Assembly (NCBI RefSeq): GCF_023282985.1
Contig: NZ_JAGQDC010000010.1
Location: 104,136-168,135 of the forward strand
DNA length: 64,000 bases
Origin: Serratia silvae
GTDB lineage: Bacteria; Pseudomonadota; Gammaproteobacteria; Enterobacterales; Enterobacteriaceae
Reading direction: 5' to 3'
This document shows positions 30,312-40,483 of this stretch, piece after piece. How positions within the stretch are numbered: position 1 is the stretch's first letter; each line of letters starts with the position of its first letter. The position numbers and the translations under genes are program-made. The notes under the pieces are model-generated. The model saw only the letters and a list, made by a program, of their open reading frames with translations, made no database searches and was not told where the DNA came from.

Positions 30312-31636
30312 TGCCGATGCGCGGAAGATTGTTCTGGAAAATCCTGCTCGGTTTCTGGCTGACGTTTATCATCATGACCCAGGCGCTGTGGGTGACGTTC
30401 GCGTTCTATGGTAATCGCCATGAATCGCCGGAAAACAGCATGGCTCGGCGCATTGTCAATCTGCAACTGACCTCTGCGGCCTCCGTATTACACCGTGGTG
30501 GCATGCCCGCGTTGAACGCGATGGTCGCTGGCTGGCCTGAAGTCGAGCGTCGCTTCTTTAGCGTTACACCTGCGGCCCAACCACCGGCCGAGGAGCCAGA
30601 GCAAAGCCAGGCAACGGAACGGCCGAAACAGATGGTGGAGTGGGTGAAGGGGGCAGACAACCAGGGTTACCTGTTGAGCTTCGATGTGGAAGGACTGTGG
30701 GCCGAATATCGGCCAGCCAAGCGCTGGCGCTTGCTGAATATTCCGGAGCCGATTCTGTGGGTCGGTGGGCTTGGGGGCTTGCTGTTCAGCGCCATGTTGG
30801 CCTGGAACCTGACTCGCCCGATGCGTCAACTGCGTGCCGGTTTTGAGCGGGTAGCGCAGGGCGATCTGGCGGTGCGGCTGTTCCCGGCGATGCGGCGGCG
30901 GCATGACGAGCTTTCTGAAGTGGCGCGTGACTTTGACAGTATGGCGGAGCGGTTGGAGGTGTTGGTCAGTGCCCGTGAGCAATTGCTGCATGATGTCTCG
31001 CATGAGTTGCGTTCACCGTTGGCCCGCTTGCAGTTAGCCATCGGTCTAGGGCGGCAAAATCCGAACAACGTGGAGAACTCGTTGCAGCGTATTGAGCATG
31101 AAGCCGGGCGGTTGGACAAGATGATCGGCGAACTGCTGGCGCTGTCACGCACCGAGAACAACGGCCTGTCGGATGACGAGGAGTATTTCGATCTCTATGG
31201 TCTGGTGGACGCGGTGGTTAACGATGCGCGCTACGAGGCGCAGATCCCCGGCGTAGAAATCGTGTTGCAGGCCAGTTCCGACGTGGAATACACCGTAAAG
31301 GGCAATGCTGAATTGATGCGCCGGGCGGTTGAGAATATTGTGCGTAATGCCCTGCGCTTTTCCTGTCACGGTCAGCGGGTGACGGTGGCGCTGATGCGTA
31401 TCGACCAGCTGTTCCAGATCCAGGTCAGCGATCAGGGGCCGGGTGTGGAGGAGTCGAAGCTTTCCAGCATCTTCGATCCCTTTGTTCGGGTAAAATCGGT
31501 GATGTCTGGTAAGGGCTATGGCCTGGGTTTGGCGATCACTCACAAAGTGGTGTCGGCACATGGTGGGCAGGTCGAGGCACATAATGGTGAGCAAGGTGGG
31601 TTGGTGATCACGCTGCGGGTGCCACGCTGGAGCTAA
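30311..31636 (+). CDS. CpxA-like sensor histidine kinase
   Basis: 441-residue inner-membrane sensor. Two transmembrane segments (about 10-32 and 147-167) bound a short periplasmic domain of about 115 residues with a Pro/Glu-rich stretch (about 88-105). HAMP, then dimerisation domain with H231 in HDVSHELRSP, and ATPase boxes ENIVRNALRF (N), DQGPGV (G1) and GKGYGLGLAI (G2). Start ATG overlaps the regulator stop (TAATG); ATG 30317 is an alternative. The signal is unknown; RssA is a possible name. Confidence 0.85.
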   Translation: MPMRGRLFWKILLGFWLTFIIMTQALWVTFAFYGNRHESPENSMARRIVNLQLTSAASVLHRGGMPALNAMVAGWPEVERRFFSVTPAAQPPAEEPEQSQATERPKQMVEWVKGADNQGYLLSFDVEGLWAEYRPAKRWRLLNIPEPILWVGGLGGLLFSAMLAWNLTRPMRQLRAGFERVAQGDLAVRLFPAMRRRHDELSEVARDFDSMAERLEVLVSAREQLLHDVSHELRSPLARLQLAIGLGRQNPNNVENSLQRIEHEAGRLDKMIGELLALSRTENNGLSDDEEYFDLYGLVDAVVNDARYEAQIPGVEIVLQASSDVEYTVKGNAELMRRAVENIVRNALRFSCHGQRVTVALMRIDQLFQIQVSDQGPGVEESKLSSIFDPFVRVKSVMSGKGYGLGLAITHKVVSAHGGQVEAHNGEQGGLVITLRVPRWS

Positions 31637-31686
31637 AGGCTACAGACAAAATAAAGACTGCTGAACCCCCTCTCTGGGCTCACGAC

Positions 31687-31708
31687 GGGGCGCTGCATGC
31701 TGCGCCCC
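31687..31708. repeat. GC-rich palindrome between convergent genes
   Basis: Stem GGGGCGC/GCGCCCC around TGCATGCT, located between the sensor kinase and pgtA stops. It may act as a two-way terminator, although T tracts are absent; it resembles dispersed palindromes seen in Serratia-type genomes. Confidence 0.5.
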
Positions 31709-31747
31709 TACGCGTTAGGCCAGTTGAGGAATGTTTGCAGCTTGATT

Positions 31748-32992
31748 TTAACGATAATGCTGCTTATCCAGATCGTACTTTTTCATCCGCAGGTAGAGCT
31801 TCTTACGCGGGATCTGTAAGTACTCGGACACCTCATTAATTCGCCCCTGATGCAGGTTTAACGCCTCGGTAATGATCTGGCGCTCATAGTCTTCGATACG
31901 TTGATCCAGCGGCGCGGGATCGGATCCGTGCAGTAGTGGGTTGGCAGTCTCTGCCAGTGGCATCACCCCGACGGCAAACAGCTCTGCAGCATTGGCCAGC
32001 TCTCGCACGTTATTCGGCCATACCCTTTTTACCAAGCGCTTAATCAACTCTGCTGGCAGATCTGGCAATGGGTGGTTAAGGCGCAGGCAGGCCTGCTGCA
32101 GATAGTGTCGGAACAACGGCTCTATATCGTCGGGGCGAAGAGAAAGCGGCAGACAGGCGATTTGGGTCATGGCAAAGCAGTAATAGAAATCGGGCAGGAG
32201 GGTATGCCCGGCAGCCAGTTCCACCAACGGTGCAGCCCCAATGCCGATCAGCCGGAAGGGCAGTGGGTCTTGCCCCTGGAGCTGGGTCAGCCGCGCCTGC
32301 TGGGCGATAGACAAGTGCTCTAGGTGGCGTAAAATCAGCGTCCCGCCGCTTACCTGCTCAATCCATTGTTCTAACGGTGCCTCACCTCCCGGCGTCAATT
32401 CACCCACGATCAACGGCTGTTCGCTGCGATGGCTCATACGGTGTAAATGGCGGGCAGCCAACGTCCTGCCGACCCCTAACTCGCCTTGCAGGTAAACCGC
32501 CAAATCGGTTTCGGCTACCTGTTGCAAACGCACTCGTAGCTGATTTACCCATTCACTGCGGCCAATCAGATTGCTCTGCAACTGTTCCTGCTGCCAACGA
32601 CGACGGGCAATGTAAGAACGTCTCTGGGCTAGCGCGTTGGCGACCTGTTCAAGTAACTGGGCTGGGTTGACCGGTTTTTGCAGGAAGTCCCAGGCGCCTT
32701 TTTTCACCGCTTCAACCGCCATCGGCACATCGCCGTGGCCGGTGATCAACAACACCGGCAAACAGGCATCGTGAGCGAGCAGTAGCGCCATCAGTTCAAT
32801 CCCGGAACAGCCAGGCATACAGACATCGCTGATGACGATCCCAGGCCACTCCTCGCCGAGCATTTCCTGTGCCTTCAGCGGGTTATTACAGGCCTGCACC
32901 TGATAGCCCGCCTGGTTGAGCAACATGGTATAGGCGTCAAGGACGTCAGCATCGTCGTCAATTAACAGAATCTGTGCTTGTTGGCTTAACAT
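31748..32992 (-). CDS. pgtA: Phosphoglycerate transport response regulator PgtA
   Basis: Activator of the phosphoglycerate transporter pgtP, paired with PgtB/PgtC. 414 residues: receiver with D56 (VISDVCMPG), a shortened NtrC-like AAA domain (Walker A remnant GELGVGRTLAA with Arg in place of Lys; no GAFTGA loop) and a C-terminal Fis-type helix-turn-helix (IITEALNLHQGRINEVSEYL). Such loss means it should not activate sigma-54 in the usual way. Overlaps pgtB by 7 bases. Length matches Salmonella PgtA as I recall it. Confidence 0.9.
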   Translation of the reverse strand: MLSQQAQILLIDDDADVLDAYTMLLNQAGYQVQACNNPLKAQEMLGEEWPGIVISDVCMPGCSGIELMALLLAHDACLPVLLITGHGDVPMAVEAVKKGAWDFLQKPVNPAQLLEQVANALAQRRSYIARRRWQQEQLQSNLIGRSEWVNQLRVRLQQVAETDLAVYLQGELGVGRTLAARHLHRMSHRSEQPLIVGELTPGGEAPLEQWIEQVSGGTLILRHLEHLSIAQQARLTQLQGQDPLPFRLIGIGAAPLVELAAGHTLLPDFYYCFAMTQIACLPLSLRPDDIEPLFRHYLQQACLRLNHPLPDLPAELIKRLVKRVWPNNVRELANAAELFAVGVMPLAETANPLLHGSDPAPLDQRIEDYERQIITEALNLHQGRINEVSEYLQIPRKKLYLRMKKYDLDKQHYR

Positions 32993-34989
32993 GGTTCATC
33001 CACCGGTTGAAACTGTAAAACGACGCAGGCGTTCTGCGTCAGCGTAGAGGCCAGATGCAGGCTACCGCCCATTTGCTGCATCAGCGAGAGCGAGATGGAG
33101 AGGCCAATCCCCAAGCCCACCGATTTGCTGGTGGTGAAAGGCTTAAGTAACGATTCTGCTCGCGCCAGCGGCCAGCCTGGTCCGTTATCCCACAGCATGA
33201 TTTGCCATCCGGACTTATGGCGTTGCCAGCTTATCTGCAAGTGTGGCCGCTCCTGGCAGGCATCTAGCGCGTTACTCATCAGATTGACCAACACCTGCTG
33301 GATGCGCACCTCGTCACCTAACACGTTTGGTGCACCTTCCGGTAGCCGCAGTTCCCCCTGCAGTGGTTGGTGGCGAAGAGTCAGCAACTCCCAGGCGGCA
33401 AGTAATGACTGGCGTAAATCCACTGGCTGAGAAGGGCTATCCTGTTCGGTTCGCCGGGTGAATTGCCGTAGTATGCGGATGATGGCATCCATACGGCCAA
33501 TCAGGCCATCGGCTTTGGTCAGAGCAAGCGTGGCAGCCTCTGGCTGGTGTTTATCCACCGCATGACGAGCGGTAAACAGGTACATTGACAGGGCGTTCAG
33601 CGGTTGATTGATCTCATGGGCCAGGGTGGTCATGGTCTGTCCAACCACGGCCAGCTTGGCGGCTTGCACCAGCTCATCCTGTGTAGCACGTAGATGCTGC
33701 TCAATGCCCTTGCGCTCGGTGATTTCCTGCTCCAGCCGGGATTTTTGCAGATTCAACTGGCCCAGGGTGCGCCGCAGCAGGCGTGCGATGCGGCCCAGTT
33801 CATCGCCACCGTAAACCGGGATCGCCGCGTTGGTTTCCCCAAGGCCAATACGCACCACCACCTGGTTAAGCAGGGTAAAACGCTTGACCAGGCGGGAACG
33901 AATAAAATAGTGATTGAGCAAATACACCAATAACATCGCCAACAGGGTGGCGATCACAATTAGCCTGCCGCTGACGCGGATGATCTGCTCCAGGCGGTGG
34001 TTAAAGGTTTGCATCTGGCGGTGGCTGTTACTCAATTGCGATTCCAATTGCGTGCGGAAGCGGGCAAGCGTGGCCTCCTTGGCCTGGGTAGCCAGCGTAA
34101 GTGCCCGTTGTGCCTGGTGATAGTTTTTCATCGCCGCGGGCATACTGTTTTCGGCAATGCCGGTCTCCAGCAGTTCGTCGATGGTTTGCCGTAGCGTGAT
34201 GGTGCTGGGATGAGCCTGCAACCCCTGCATACTTTCGTTGGCCGTTTTTTGCAGATAGGCGAGGTAACGCACATGCTCGGCAACCGAAGTCGGTTCTTCA
34301 CTGCCAGATTGCAGCTCGTTGAGGCGATCGCGTAAAGCATCGGCGATCTGGTTCTCAATGCGTGCCAGGGCATAGACTTGCTGCTGCTCACTTTGCACCT
34401 CGCGCAGACTGGCCTGTAAGCGGGGGAGTACCTGGCTAGAATCCGTCTCCATCTGGTCGAGCAAAGCCCCCTGTTGCCAACTGAAATCCTGCACCAGCGA
34501 ATTTAGCTCGGTGGTGAAATCATCATGTAGCCAACTGATGCGCGCGGCGATCTCATTAACCTTTTCCCTGGCGATAAACATGTTGTACAGCGCGTTGTCC
34601 AATCGGCCCAACAGTTGGCGGCTCTCTGCCAGCGTCGCCTGAATTTGCTGACGTTCAGGGTTATCCAGCTGCATGCTGGCCTGCTCGATTTGCTCCAAAT
34701 GACCGACGATCTGATTTCTTAATTGCAGGCGGGCATTGGTATTGGCGGCCTGTAAAAACGCATTGAGCTGATCGACCAGCGTGTTCAGATTGCTTTCGAT
34801 CACGAATGAAGATTGGATGCGCGGAAAGTAATCATCCAGCGCATAGCGAACCTGCGAGCTTTGCTCATGCCAGGAGTACAGGCTGACCCCGCTGACGGTA
34901 AGCGTCAGCAGCGCGCCGGTGAGAAAGGCTCCCCGCAAGCAGGCGCTGATGGTCAGGCGTTTGAAGAAGCGCGGCAATAAACGGCTCAT
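32986..34989 (-). CDS. pgtB: Phosphoglycerate sensor histidine kinase PgtB
   Basis: Membrane sensor kinase of 667 residues. Transmembrane segments near residues 18-38 and 340-360 enclose a large, mostly helical periplasmic domain rich in Gln and Glu. After HAMP (about 370-420) come the kinase core with the phospho-His in TLAHEINQPLNAL and ATPase motifs NLMSNALDA, DNGPGW and GLGIGLSI. ATG 34989 overlaps the pgtC stop by 4 bases (ATGA); the frame is open 20 codons upstream but this start gives the known PgtB length. Confidence 0.9.
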   Translation of the reverse strand: MSRLLPRFFKRLTISACLRGAFLTGALLTLTVSGVSLYSWHEQSSQVRYALDDYFPRIQSSFVIESNLNTLVDQLNAFLQAANTNARLQLRNQIVGHLEQIEQASMQLDNPERQQIQATLAESRQLLGRLDNALYNMFIAREKVNEIAARISWLHDDFTTELNSLVQDFSWQQGALLDQMETDSSQVLPRLQASLREVQSEQQQVYALARIENQIADALRDRLNELQSGSEEPTSVAEHVRYLAYLQKTANESMQGLQAHPSTITLRQTIDELLETGIAENSMPAAMKNYHQAQRALTLATQAKEATLARFRTQLESQLSNSHRQMQTFNHRLEQIIRVSGRLIVIATLLAMLLVYLLNHYFIRSRLVKRFTLLNQVVVRIGLGETNAAIPVYGGDELGRIARLLRRTLGQLNLQKSRLEQEITERKGIEQHLRATQDELVQAAKLAVVGQTMTTLAHEINQPLNALSMYLFTARHAVDKHQPEAATLALTKADGLIGRMDAIIRILRQFTRRTEQDSPSQPVDLRQSLLAAWELLTLRHQPLQGELRLPEGAPNVLGDEVRIQQVLVNLMSNALDACQERPHLQISWQRHKSGWQIMLWDNGPGWPLARAESLLKPFTTSKSVGLGIGLSISLSLMQQMGGSLHLASTLTQNACVVLQFQPVDEPC

Positions 34990-36221
34990 TTTAACTCTTC
35001 CAGCGCCTTGATGGCTGTTCTCTGCTGCTGCTGAAAGAACAGTTGCCATTCCATGACCTGCTGCTCGCTCTCGCTTCGTGCCGCAAACTGTTTCAGGAAC
35101 TGCGGATCTTCGCTTTGTGCCTGGGTGACAGGAATGGCGGTCAACAACGCGCGGATCTCCGGTAAAGGCCGCTTGAGGCGGCTCTCCGCTCCATGCAACG
35201 CTTTCCAGGCGTCCTTGAGCTGAGACAGGCGGAAGCTGATGGCCGTATCAAACAGCTTTTGTACCAGGCGCTGACGTTGCAGGATCAGGGAGTAATTCAG
35301 CGGTGGCCGCTGTAACAATTTTTGCTGCTGCGCGAAGCGTGGGTTGTCGGCAGGCAGTGGAACTACCGGGTATTTTCCCGTGCTGGTATCGGCCAGGACC
35401 CGCTGTCCCTGTGGGCTGAGCAGAAACTGAATAAAGCGCCGGGCCTCAACGGGATAATGGCTGTTGCTCGTTACGGCAATATAGGTGGGGGAGGCTGCGG
35501 CCTGGGGGAAATAATGGAAAGCCAGATGCGGATCGTCCAGCAGCAGATTGGCGTAGTTGTCGATAATCGGCCCGACGGAACCCAGGCCGCTTTTGACTTT
35601 ATCCGCCACGCCAAAACTGCGTGAAGAGATGGTGATCAGGTTACCTGCCGCCGATAGCATTGTTTGCCAGCCAGATTGCCATCCCCGTTGTTGTAACAGC
35701 GACTCCACCATCAGGTGGTTGGTATCCGAGCGGGAAGGGCTGCTCATCAGCAGGGCACCCTGGTAGCGGGCATCGGTCAGGTCATCCCAATCGCCTGGCA
35801 GCGGCAGACGTTTCTCTGTCAGATTAGTGCGGTTGATCAGCAGGCCAAAGCCCGAAATGGCCACTGCCACGGCGGTATTGCGGATAGGTTCAGGTACCAG
35901 ACGCTGTGACTGTTCCGGGGCACCTTCATAGTTGGTCAGACGCTGATGTTGTTGCAGGTGCTGGAGCAGCATGGGGGACGAGGTCAGCACCAGATCGACG
36001 TTGTCACTGCCGGTGCTGTCGAGCAGTTGTTCCAGGGAGGAACTGGTGCGGTTCAGCGTGCGGATAACCACCGACTGGGGTTGGCCTTGCCAACGGCTGA
36101 TAATATAGGCGGTTGCCTCTGGTGAAAAGGTGGTGGCCATCACCAGTTCATTTCTTTTGGCGTAGGCAGAAGTGGATAACAGCCAGCAGGCCATTGCCGT
36201 AAAAATGAGCGTTGCACGCAT
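34986..36221 (-). CDS. pgtC: Periplasmic phosphoglycerate signalling protein PgtC
   Basis: 411-residue exported protein with signal peptide ending at about residue 21 (LLSTSAYA) and a solute-binding-protein fold (ELVMATTFSPEATAYIISRW, LDSTGSDNVDLVLTSSP, GALLMSSPSRSDTNHLM). In Salmonella PgtC works with PgtB to relieve repression of pgtP. Start ATG 36221 has GAGGGAG upstream; the frame is open 8 codons earlier. First gene of the minus-strand pgtCBA operon. Confidence 0.9.
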   Translation of the reverse strand: MRATLIFTAMACWLLSTSAYAKRNELVMATTFSPEATAYIISRWQGQPQSVVIRTLNRTSSSLEQLLDSTGSDNVDLVLTSSPMLLQHLQQHQRLTNYEGAPEQSQRLVPEPIRNTAVAVAISGFGLLINRTNLTEKRLPLPGDWDDLTDARYQGALLMSSPSRSDTNHLMVESLLQQRGWQSGWQTMLSAAGNLITISSRSFGVADKVKSGLGSVGPIIDNYANLLLDDPHLAFHYFPQAAASPTYIAVTSNSHYPVEARRFIQFLLSPQGQRVLADTSTGKYPVVPLPADNPRFAQQQKLLQRPPLNYSLILQRQRLVQKLFDTAISFRLSQLKDAWKALHGAESRLKRPLPEIRALLTAIPVTQAQSEDPQFLKQFAARSESEQQVMEWQLFFQQQQRTAIKALEELK

Positions 36222-36681
36222 AATAAAATTCTCCCTCGACCTCATCGTTTGTGATCTTATTCATAAAATCGCAATGACGATAAAAATAACCCGCAAAACA
36301 TTTGGGACAAAAATATTTTTTGTGAACCAATAAGGTTTGGTCGGGGTTATAACGTTGATGAAGTCAGAATATTACCATCGATAGCCGAGCAATACTGTTA
36401 ACGCCTTCAAAAACATCATCACTTGTAGGTTGGTTGTGCGCACACAGACGCAGTGCTGTAGCGCTCTAATACGGAGCTGTGAGTGAAAGGGTCTTTGGTC
36501 AATAGCGGTATTGTTAATTGATGAGTCAAAATTGGGTTTATTTAATCTGGGTTTGAGTCAATTTTGACACATATTACGGGGCTTGTCTTATCAATGAATT
36601 AATTACACCATCCGCTGCGAGCGTTATTAATAAATAGCAGGCGAATCTAGCCTGTACAGATAAACCTCACAGGGGAATAAC
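36222..36681. promoter_or_regulatory. Divergent pgtC-pgtP control region
   Basis: 460 AT-rich bases without genes. TGAGTCAAAATT (36522-36533) recurs as TGAGTCAATTTTGACA (36554-36569); the two are 32 bp apart, about three helical turns, and GTCAAAATT/AATTTTGAC also form an inverted pair. These are candidate PgtA operators for pgtP. The half nearer to pgtC (36222-36500) shows no clear motif. Confidence 0.55.
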
Positions 36682-38064
36682 ATGTTTTCATTATTAAAAC
36701 CTGGCGCGGCGGCGAAGCGTGTTCCGCCAGAACAGGTGCAGGCAACCTACCAGCGTTATCGCATGCAGGCGTTACTGAGCGTCTTTTTGGGCTATCTGGC
36801 CTATTATATTGTGCGCAACAACTTCACCCTTTCGACGCCCTACCTGAAAGAGCATCTGGACCTGAGCGCAACGCAGATTGGCATGTTGAGCAGTTGCATG
36901 TTGATTGCCTACGGCATCAGCAAAGGGGTGATGAGCAGCCTGGCCGATAAGGCCAATCCCAAGGTGTTTATGGCCTGTGGCCTGGTGCTTTGCGCCATCG
37001 TCAACGTCGGTTTGGGGTTCAGCACTGCCTTCTGGATCTTTGCCGCCTTGGTGGTGTTCAACGGCCTGTTTCAGGGGATGGGCGTAGGCCCTTCGTTCAT
37101 TACCATCGCCAACTGGTTCCCACGCCGTGAGCGAGGCCGCGTTGGTGCATTTTGGAATATATCCCACAACATCGGTGGCGGAGTGGTAGCCCCCATCGTC
37201 GGCGTGGCCTTTGCGGTGTTGGGCAGTGAACACTGGCAAAGCGCCAGCTATATCGTCCCCGCTGGCGTGGCGGTGCTGTTTGCGCTGGTGGTGCTGTGGT
37301 TGGGTAAAGGTTCTCCGCGCAGTGAAGGTCTGCCTGCCTTGGAGCAAATGATGCCGGAAGAAACCATCAGGGTGAAAACCGGTGTGCAGGAGCAGGCACC
37401 GGAAAATATGAGCGCCTTCCAGATCTTCTGTACCTATGTCCTGCGTAATAAAAATGCCTGGTATGTCTCGCTGGTGGATGTATTTGTCTACATGGTGCGC
37501 TTTGGCATGATCAGCTGGTTGCCGATCTATCTGCTCACCGAAAAGCATTTCTCCAAAGAGCAGATGAGCATTGCGTTTCTGTTCTTCGAATGGGCGGCGA
37601 TCCCTTCCACACTGTTGGCTGGGTGGCTGTCGGATAAGCTGTTCAAGGGACGCCGTATGCCGCTGGCGATGATCTGCATGGTGATGATTTTCATCTGCCT
37701 GATTGGTTACTGGAAGAGTGACTCGCTGTTGATGGTCACCATCTTTGCCGCTATCGTCGGTTGCCTGATCTATGTGCCACAGTTCTTGGCTTCGGTACAG
37801 ACGATGGAGATCGTTCCCAGCTTTGCTGTCGGCTCCGCCGTTGGCTTGCGCGGCTTTATGAGCTATATCTTTGGGGCCACGCTGGGCACCAGCCTGTTTG
37901 GCGTGATGGTTGATCGGATGGGGTGGCACGGGGGCTTTTATCTGCTGATGGGCGGCGTAGTGTGCTGCATCTTGTTCTGCTATCTGTCACATCGTGGCGT
38001 ATTGGCTTTGGAGCGTGAAAGACAGCAACAGGAGTTACCAGCGGAGCCACTGGCAGCGCAGTAA
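36682..38064 (+). CDS. pgtP: Phosphoglycerate transporter PgtP
   Basis: MFS organophosphate:phosphate antiporter of the GlpT/UhpT family taking up 2- and 3-phosphoglycerate and phosphoenolpyruvate. 460 residues with 12 predicted membrane segments; family motifs NNFTLSTPYLKEHLDLS, GMGVGPSFITIANWFPRRERG and WNISHNIGGG. ATG is preceded by AGGGGAA. Divergent from pgtCBA, the Salmonella arrangement. Absent from E. coli K-12. Confidence 0.94.
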   Translation: MFSLLKPGAAAKRVPPEQVQATYQRYRMQALLSVFLGYLAYYIVRNNFTLSTPYLKEHLDLSATQIGMLSSCMLIAYGISKGVMSSLADKANPKVFMACGLVLCAIVNVGLGFSTAFWIFAALVVFNGLFQGMGVGPSFITIANWFPRRERGRVGAFWNISHNIGGGVVAPIVGVAFAVLGSEHWQSASYIVPAGVAVLFALVVLWLGKGSPRSEGLPALEQMMPEETIRVKTGVQEQAPENMSAFQIFCTYVLRNKNAWYVSLVDVFVYMVRFGMISWLPIYLLTEKHFSKEQMSIAFLFFEWAAIPSTLLAGWLSDKLFKGRRMPLAMICMVMIFICLIGYWKSDSLLMVTIFAAIVGCLIYVPQFLASVQTMEIVPSFAVGSAVGLRGFMSYIFGATLGTSLFGVMVDRMGWHGGFYLLMGGVVCCILFCYLSHRGVLALERERQQQELPAEPLAAQ

Positions 38065-38105
38065 CGATTGGGTTGATGACACAGTGAATCTGTAGTTTTG
38101 GATAA

Positions 38106-38135
38106 AAAAATGGCGCCGATAAAGGCGCCATTTTT
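38106..38135. terminator. Bidirectional terminator of pgtP and crr
   Basis: Perfect 12-bp stem AAAAATGGCGCC/GGCGCCATTTTT with a 6-base loop; T tract on both strands. It serves the convergent pgtP and crr transcripts. Confidence 0.93.
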
Positions 38136-38150
38136 ACAATCGAACCGCGA

Positions 38151-38660
38151 TTACTTCTTGATGCGGATGATCGGGGTCTCGCCAACGGTGACGCTGCCGG
38201 ACAGTTTGATCAGCTCTTTGATCTCGTCCATGTTGGAGATAACCACCGGAGTCAAAGTAGACTTGGCTTTCTCTTCCAGTAGGGCCAGATTGAACTCGAT
38301 AACCACATCGCCTTTCTTGACGCGCTGGCCTTCTTCCGCGATGCGTTTGAAGCCTTCGCCTTTCAGTTCAACGGTGTCGATACCAAAGTGCACGAACAGC
38401 TCAATGCCGCTATCGGATTCGATAGAGAACGCATGGTTGGTTTCGAAAATTTTACCGATAGTGCCGTCAACCGGAGCAACCATTTTGTTGCCAGCAGGTT
38501 TGATAGCAATGCCATCGCCAACGATTTTCTCAGCGAATACGACGTCCGGTACATCTTCGATATTGACGATTTCGCCAGAAAGTGGAGCGACGATCTCGAT
38601 AGTGCCCATGTCTTTCTTGTCATCAGAAACCAGAGACTTCAGTTTATCGAACAAACCCAT
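38151..38660 (-). CDS. crr: PTS glucose-specific EIIA component (Crr)
   Basis: 169-residue cytosolic phosphocarrier of the glucose PTS and regulator of adenylate cyclase and inducer exclusion. Phospho-accepting H91 in ELFVHFG and helper H76 in ETNHAFS; Met included in numbering. AGGAG lies 6 bases before the ATG. Last gene of ptsHI-crr, 49 bases after ptsI. Confidence 0.97.
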   Translation of the reverse strand: MGLFDKLKSLVSDDKKDMGTIEIVAPLSGEIVNIEDVPDVVFAEKIVGDGIAIKPAGNKMVAPVDGTIGKIFETNHAFSIESDSGIELFVHFGIDTVELKGEGFKRIAEEGQRVKKGDVVIEFNLALLEEKAKSTLTPVVISNMDEIKELIKLSGSVTVGETPIIRIKK

Positions 38661-38709
38661 GATCTTCTCCTAAGCATTAAATTGGGCGGCGTTCCAGTGT
38701 CGTGGAATT

Positions 38710-40437
38710 TTAGCAGAGCGTTTTTTCTTCGATGAACTTATTGACGCAGTTCATCAAATCCTGTGCCGTTGGTTGTTCCAAGGCCTGCGCTGCCAATGCC
38801 TTCACATCTTCGAAATTGGTATTACGAATAATTTTCTTGATGCGCGGGATTGCAATCGCACTCATGCTGAACTCATCCAGCCCCATGCCCAAAAGCAACA
38901 GTGTAGCACGCTCATCGCCAGCCAGCTCGCCGCACATACCGGTCCACTTGCCTTCTGCGTGAGATGCATCAATAACCTGTTTGATCAGGCCAAGCACTGA
39001 TGGGGACATCGGGTTATAGAGATGAGAAATCAGCTCGTTGCCGCGATCTACTGCCAGAGTATACTGGGTTAAATCGTTTGTCCCAATACTAAAGAAGTCG
39101 ACTTCTTTCGCCAGGTGGCGAGCAATCACTGCCGCGGCCGGTGTTTCCACCATCACGCCCACTTCAATGCTTTCGTCAAAGGCTTTGCCTTCTTCACGCA
39201 GCTGCGCTTTCAGCGTTTCCAGTTCGCCCTTCAGATCGCGCACTTCTTCCACCGAGATGATCATCGGGAACATGATGCGCAGTTTGCCGAAAGCGGAGGC
39301 ACGCAGGATGGCACGCAGCTGAGCGTGCAGGATTTCCCGGCGGTCCATCGCGATACGGATCGCGCGCCAGCCCAGGAACGGGTTCTCTTCTTTTGGCAGG
39401 TTCATGTACGGCAGGTCTTTATCGCCGCCGATGTCCATGGTACGGACGATGACTGCCTGTGAACCCATGGCTTCCGCAACGGCCTTGTAAGCCGAGAACT
39501 GCTCGTCTTCGGTTGGCAGTGAGTCGCGGTCCATAAACAGGAATTCGGTACGATACAGGCCGACACCTTCGGCGCCATTGCGCTCTGCACCGGCGACGTC
39601 GCGCACGGTACCGATGTTGGCACAGACTTCAACCTGATGCCCGTCCAGCGTGATCGCCGGCAGGTCTTTCAGCTTGGCCAGATCGTTTTTCTCGGTGACG
39701 TATTGGGTGTGAACCGCTTTCAGCTGTTCAATCACCTCGGCCGTCGGGTTGACGTAAATCTTGTTGTTAACCGCATCCAGGATCAGGTAATCGCCGTTTT
39801 TTACCTGGGTGGTCACGTCGCTGGTGCCAACGATAGCGGGCAGTTCCAGGGAGCGAGCCATGATTGAGGTGTGGGAAGTACGGCCACCCAGATCGGTGAT
39901 GAAGCCCAGCACTTTGTCCAGGTTCAGCTGTGCAGTTTCTGACGGCGTCAGGTCTTTCGCGACCAGGATCACCTCATCCTGAATGGCGGTCAGATCGACA
40001 ATTGCCAGGCCCAGGATGTTTTGTAGCAGACGCTTACCGATATCACGCACGTCCGCCGCACGCTCTTTCAGGTATTCGTCATCTAATTCTTCCAGCGCTT
40101 TCGCCTGGCCTTCGATCACGGTGTAGGCTGCCGCATCGGCAGACGCCAGATCGTCTTTGATGAGGGCTATGATTTCCTGCTCAAGCTCTTCGTCTTCCAA
40201 CAGCATGATGTGGCCTTCGAAGATCGCTTCTTTCTCTTCGCCGAAGGTTTCGCCTGCCTTGGTCTTGATCACTTCCAACTGTTCAGACGCTTTGGCGCGG
40301 CCTGCCAGAAAACGTGAGATTTCCTGCTCTACAAGGTCTGCAGAGATTTTTTTCCGGTTGATGACAATTTCATCTTCCTTCAGCAAGAGAGCCTTACCAA
40401 AAGCGATACCCGGTGATACTAAAATGCCTGAAATCAT
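38710..40437 (-). CDS. ptsI: PTS enzyme I (PtsI)
   Basis: 575-residue phosphoenolpyruvate-protein phosphotransferase, the first PTS enzyme. N-terminal phospho-His in [15 protein letters not shown] (about 184-198), C-terminal PEP-binding TIM barrel with [10 protein letters not shown] and GMCGELAGD (active Cys about 502). ATG is preceded by TAGGGTT, a modest ribosome site. 46 bases after ptsH. Confidence 0.97.
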   Translation of the reverse strand: MISGILVSPGIAFGKALLLKEDEIVINRKKISADLVEQEISRFLAGRAKASEQLEVIKTKAGETFGEEKEAIFEGHIMLLEDEELEQEIIALIKDDLASADAAAYTVIEGQAKALEELDDEYLKERAADVRDIGKRLLQNILGLAIVDLTAIQDEVILVAKDLTPSETAQLNLDKVLGFITDLGGRTSHTSIMARSLELPAIVGTSDVTTQVKNGDYLILDAVNNKIYVNPTAEVIEQLKAVHTQYVTEKNDLAKLKDLPAITLDGHQVEVCANIGTVRDVAGAERNGAEGVGLYRTEFLFMDRDSLPTEDEQFSAYKAVAEAMGSQAVIVRTMDIGGDKDLPYMNLPKEENPFLGWRAIRIAMDRREILHAQLRAILRASAFGKLRIMFPMIISVEEVRDLKGELETLKAQLREEGKAFDESIEVGVMVETPAAAVIARHLAKEVDFFSIGTNDLTQYTLAVDRGNELISHLYNPMSPSVLGLIKQVIDASHAEGKWTGMCGELAGDERATLLLLGMGLDEFSMSAIAIPRIKKIIRNTNFEDVKALAAQALEQPTAQDLMNCVNKFIEEKTLC

Positions 40438-40483
40438 AACCCTACCTTACTCTTGACTGGTGTTAACTAAAAAGACGGGCCGA

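Noticed and set aside
36772..37929. 385-codon frame opposite pgtP
   Set aside because: His/Gln-rich antisense shadow of a membrane protein gene; pgtP itself is certain.
38106..38135. REP-type repeat
   Set aside because: The perfect stem with T tracts on both strands and its place between two convergent stops mark it as a bidirectional terminator.
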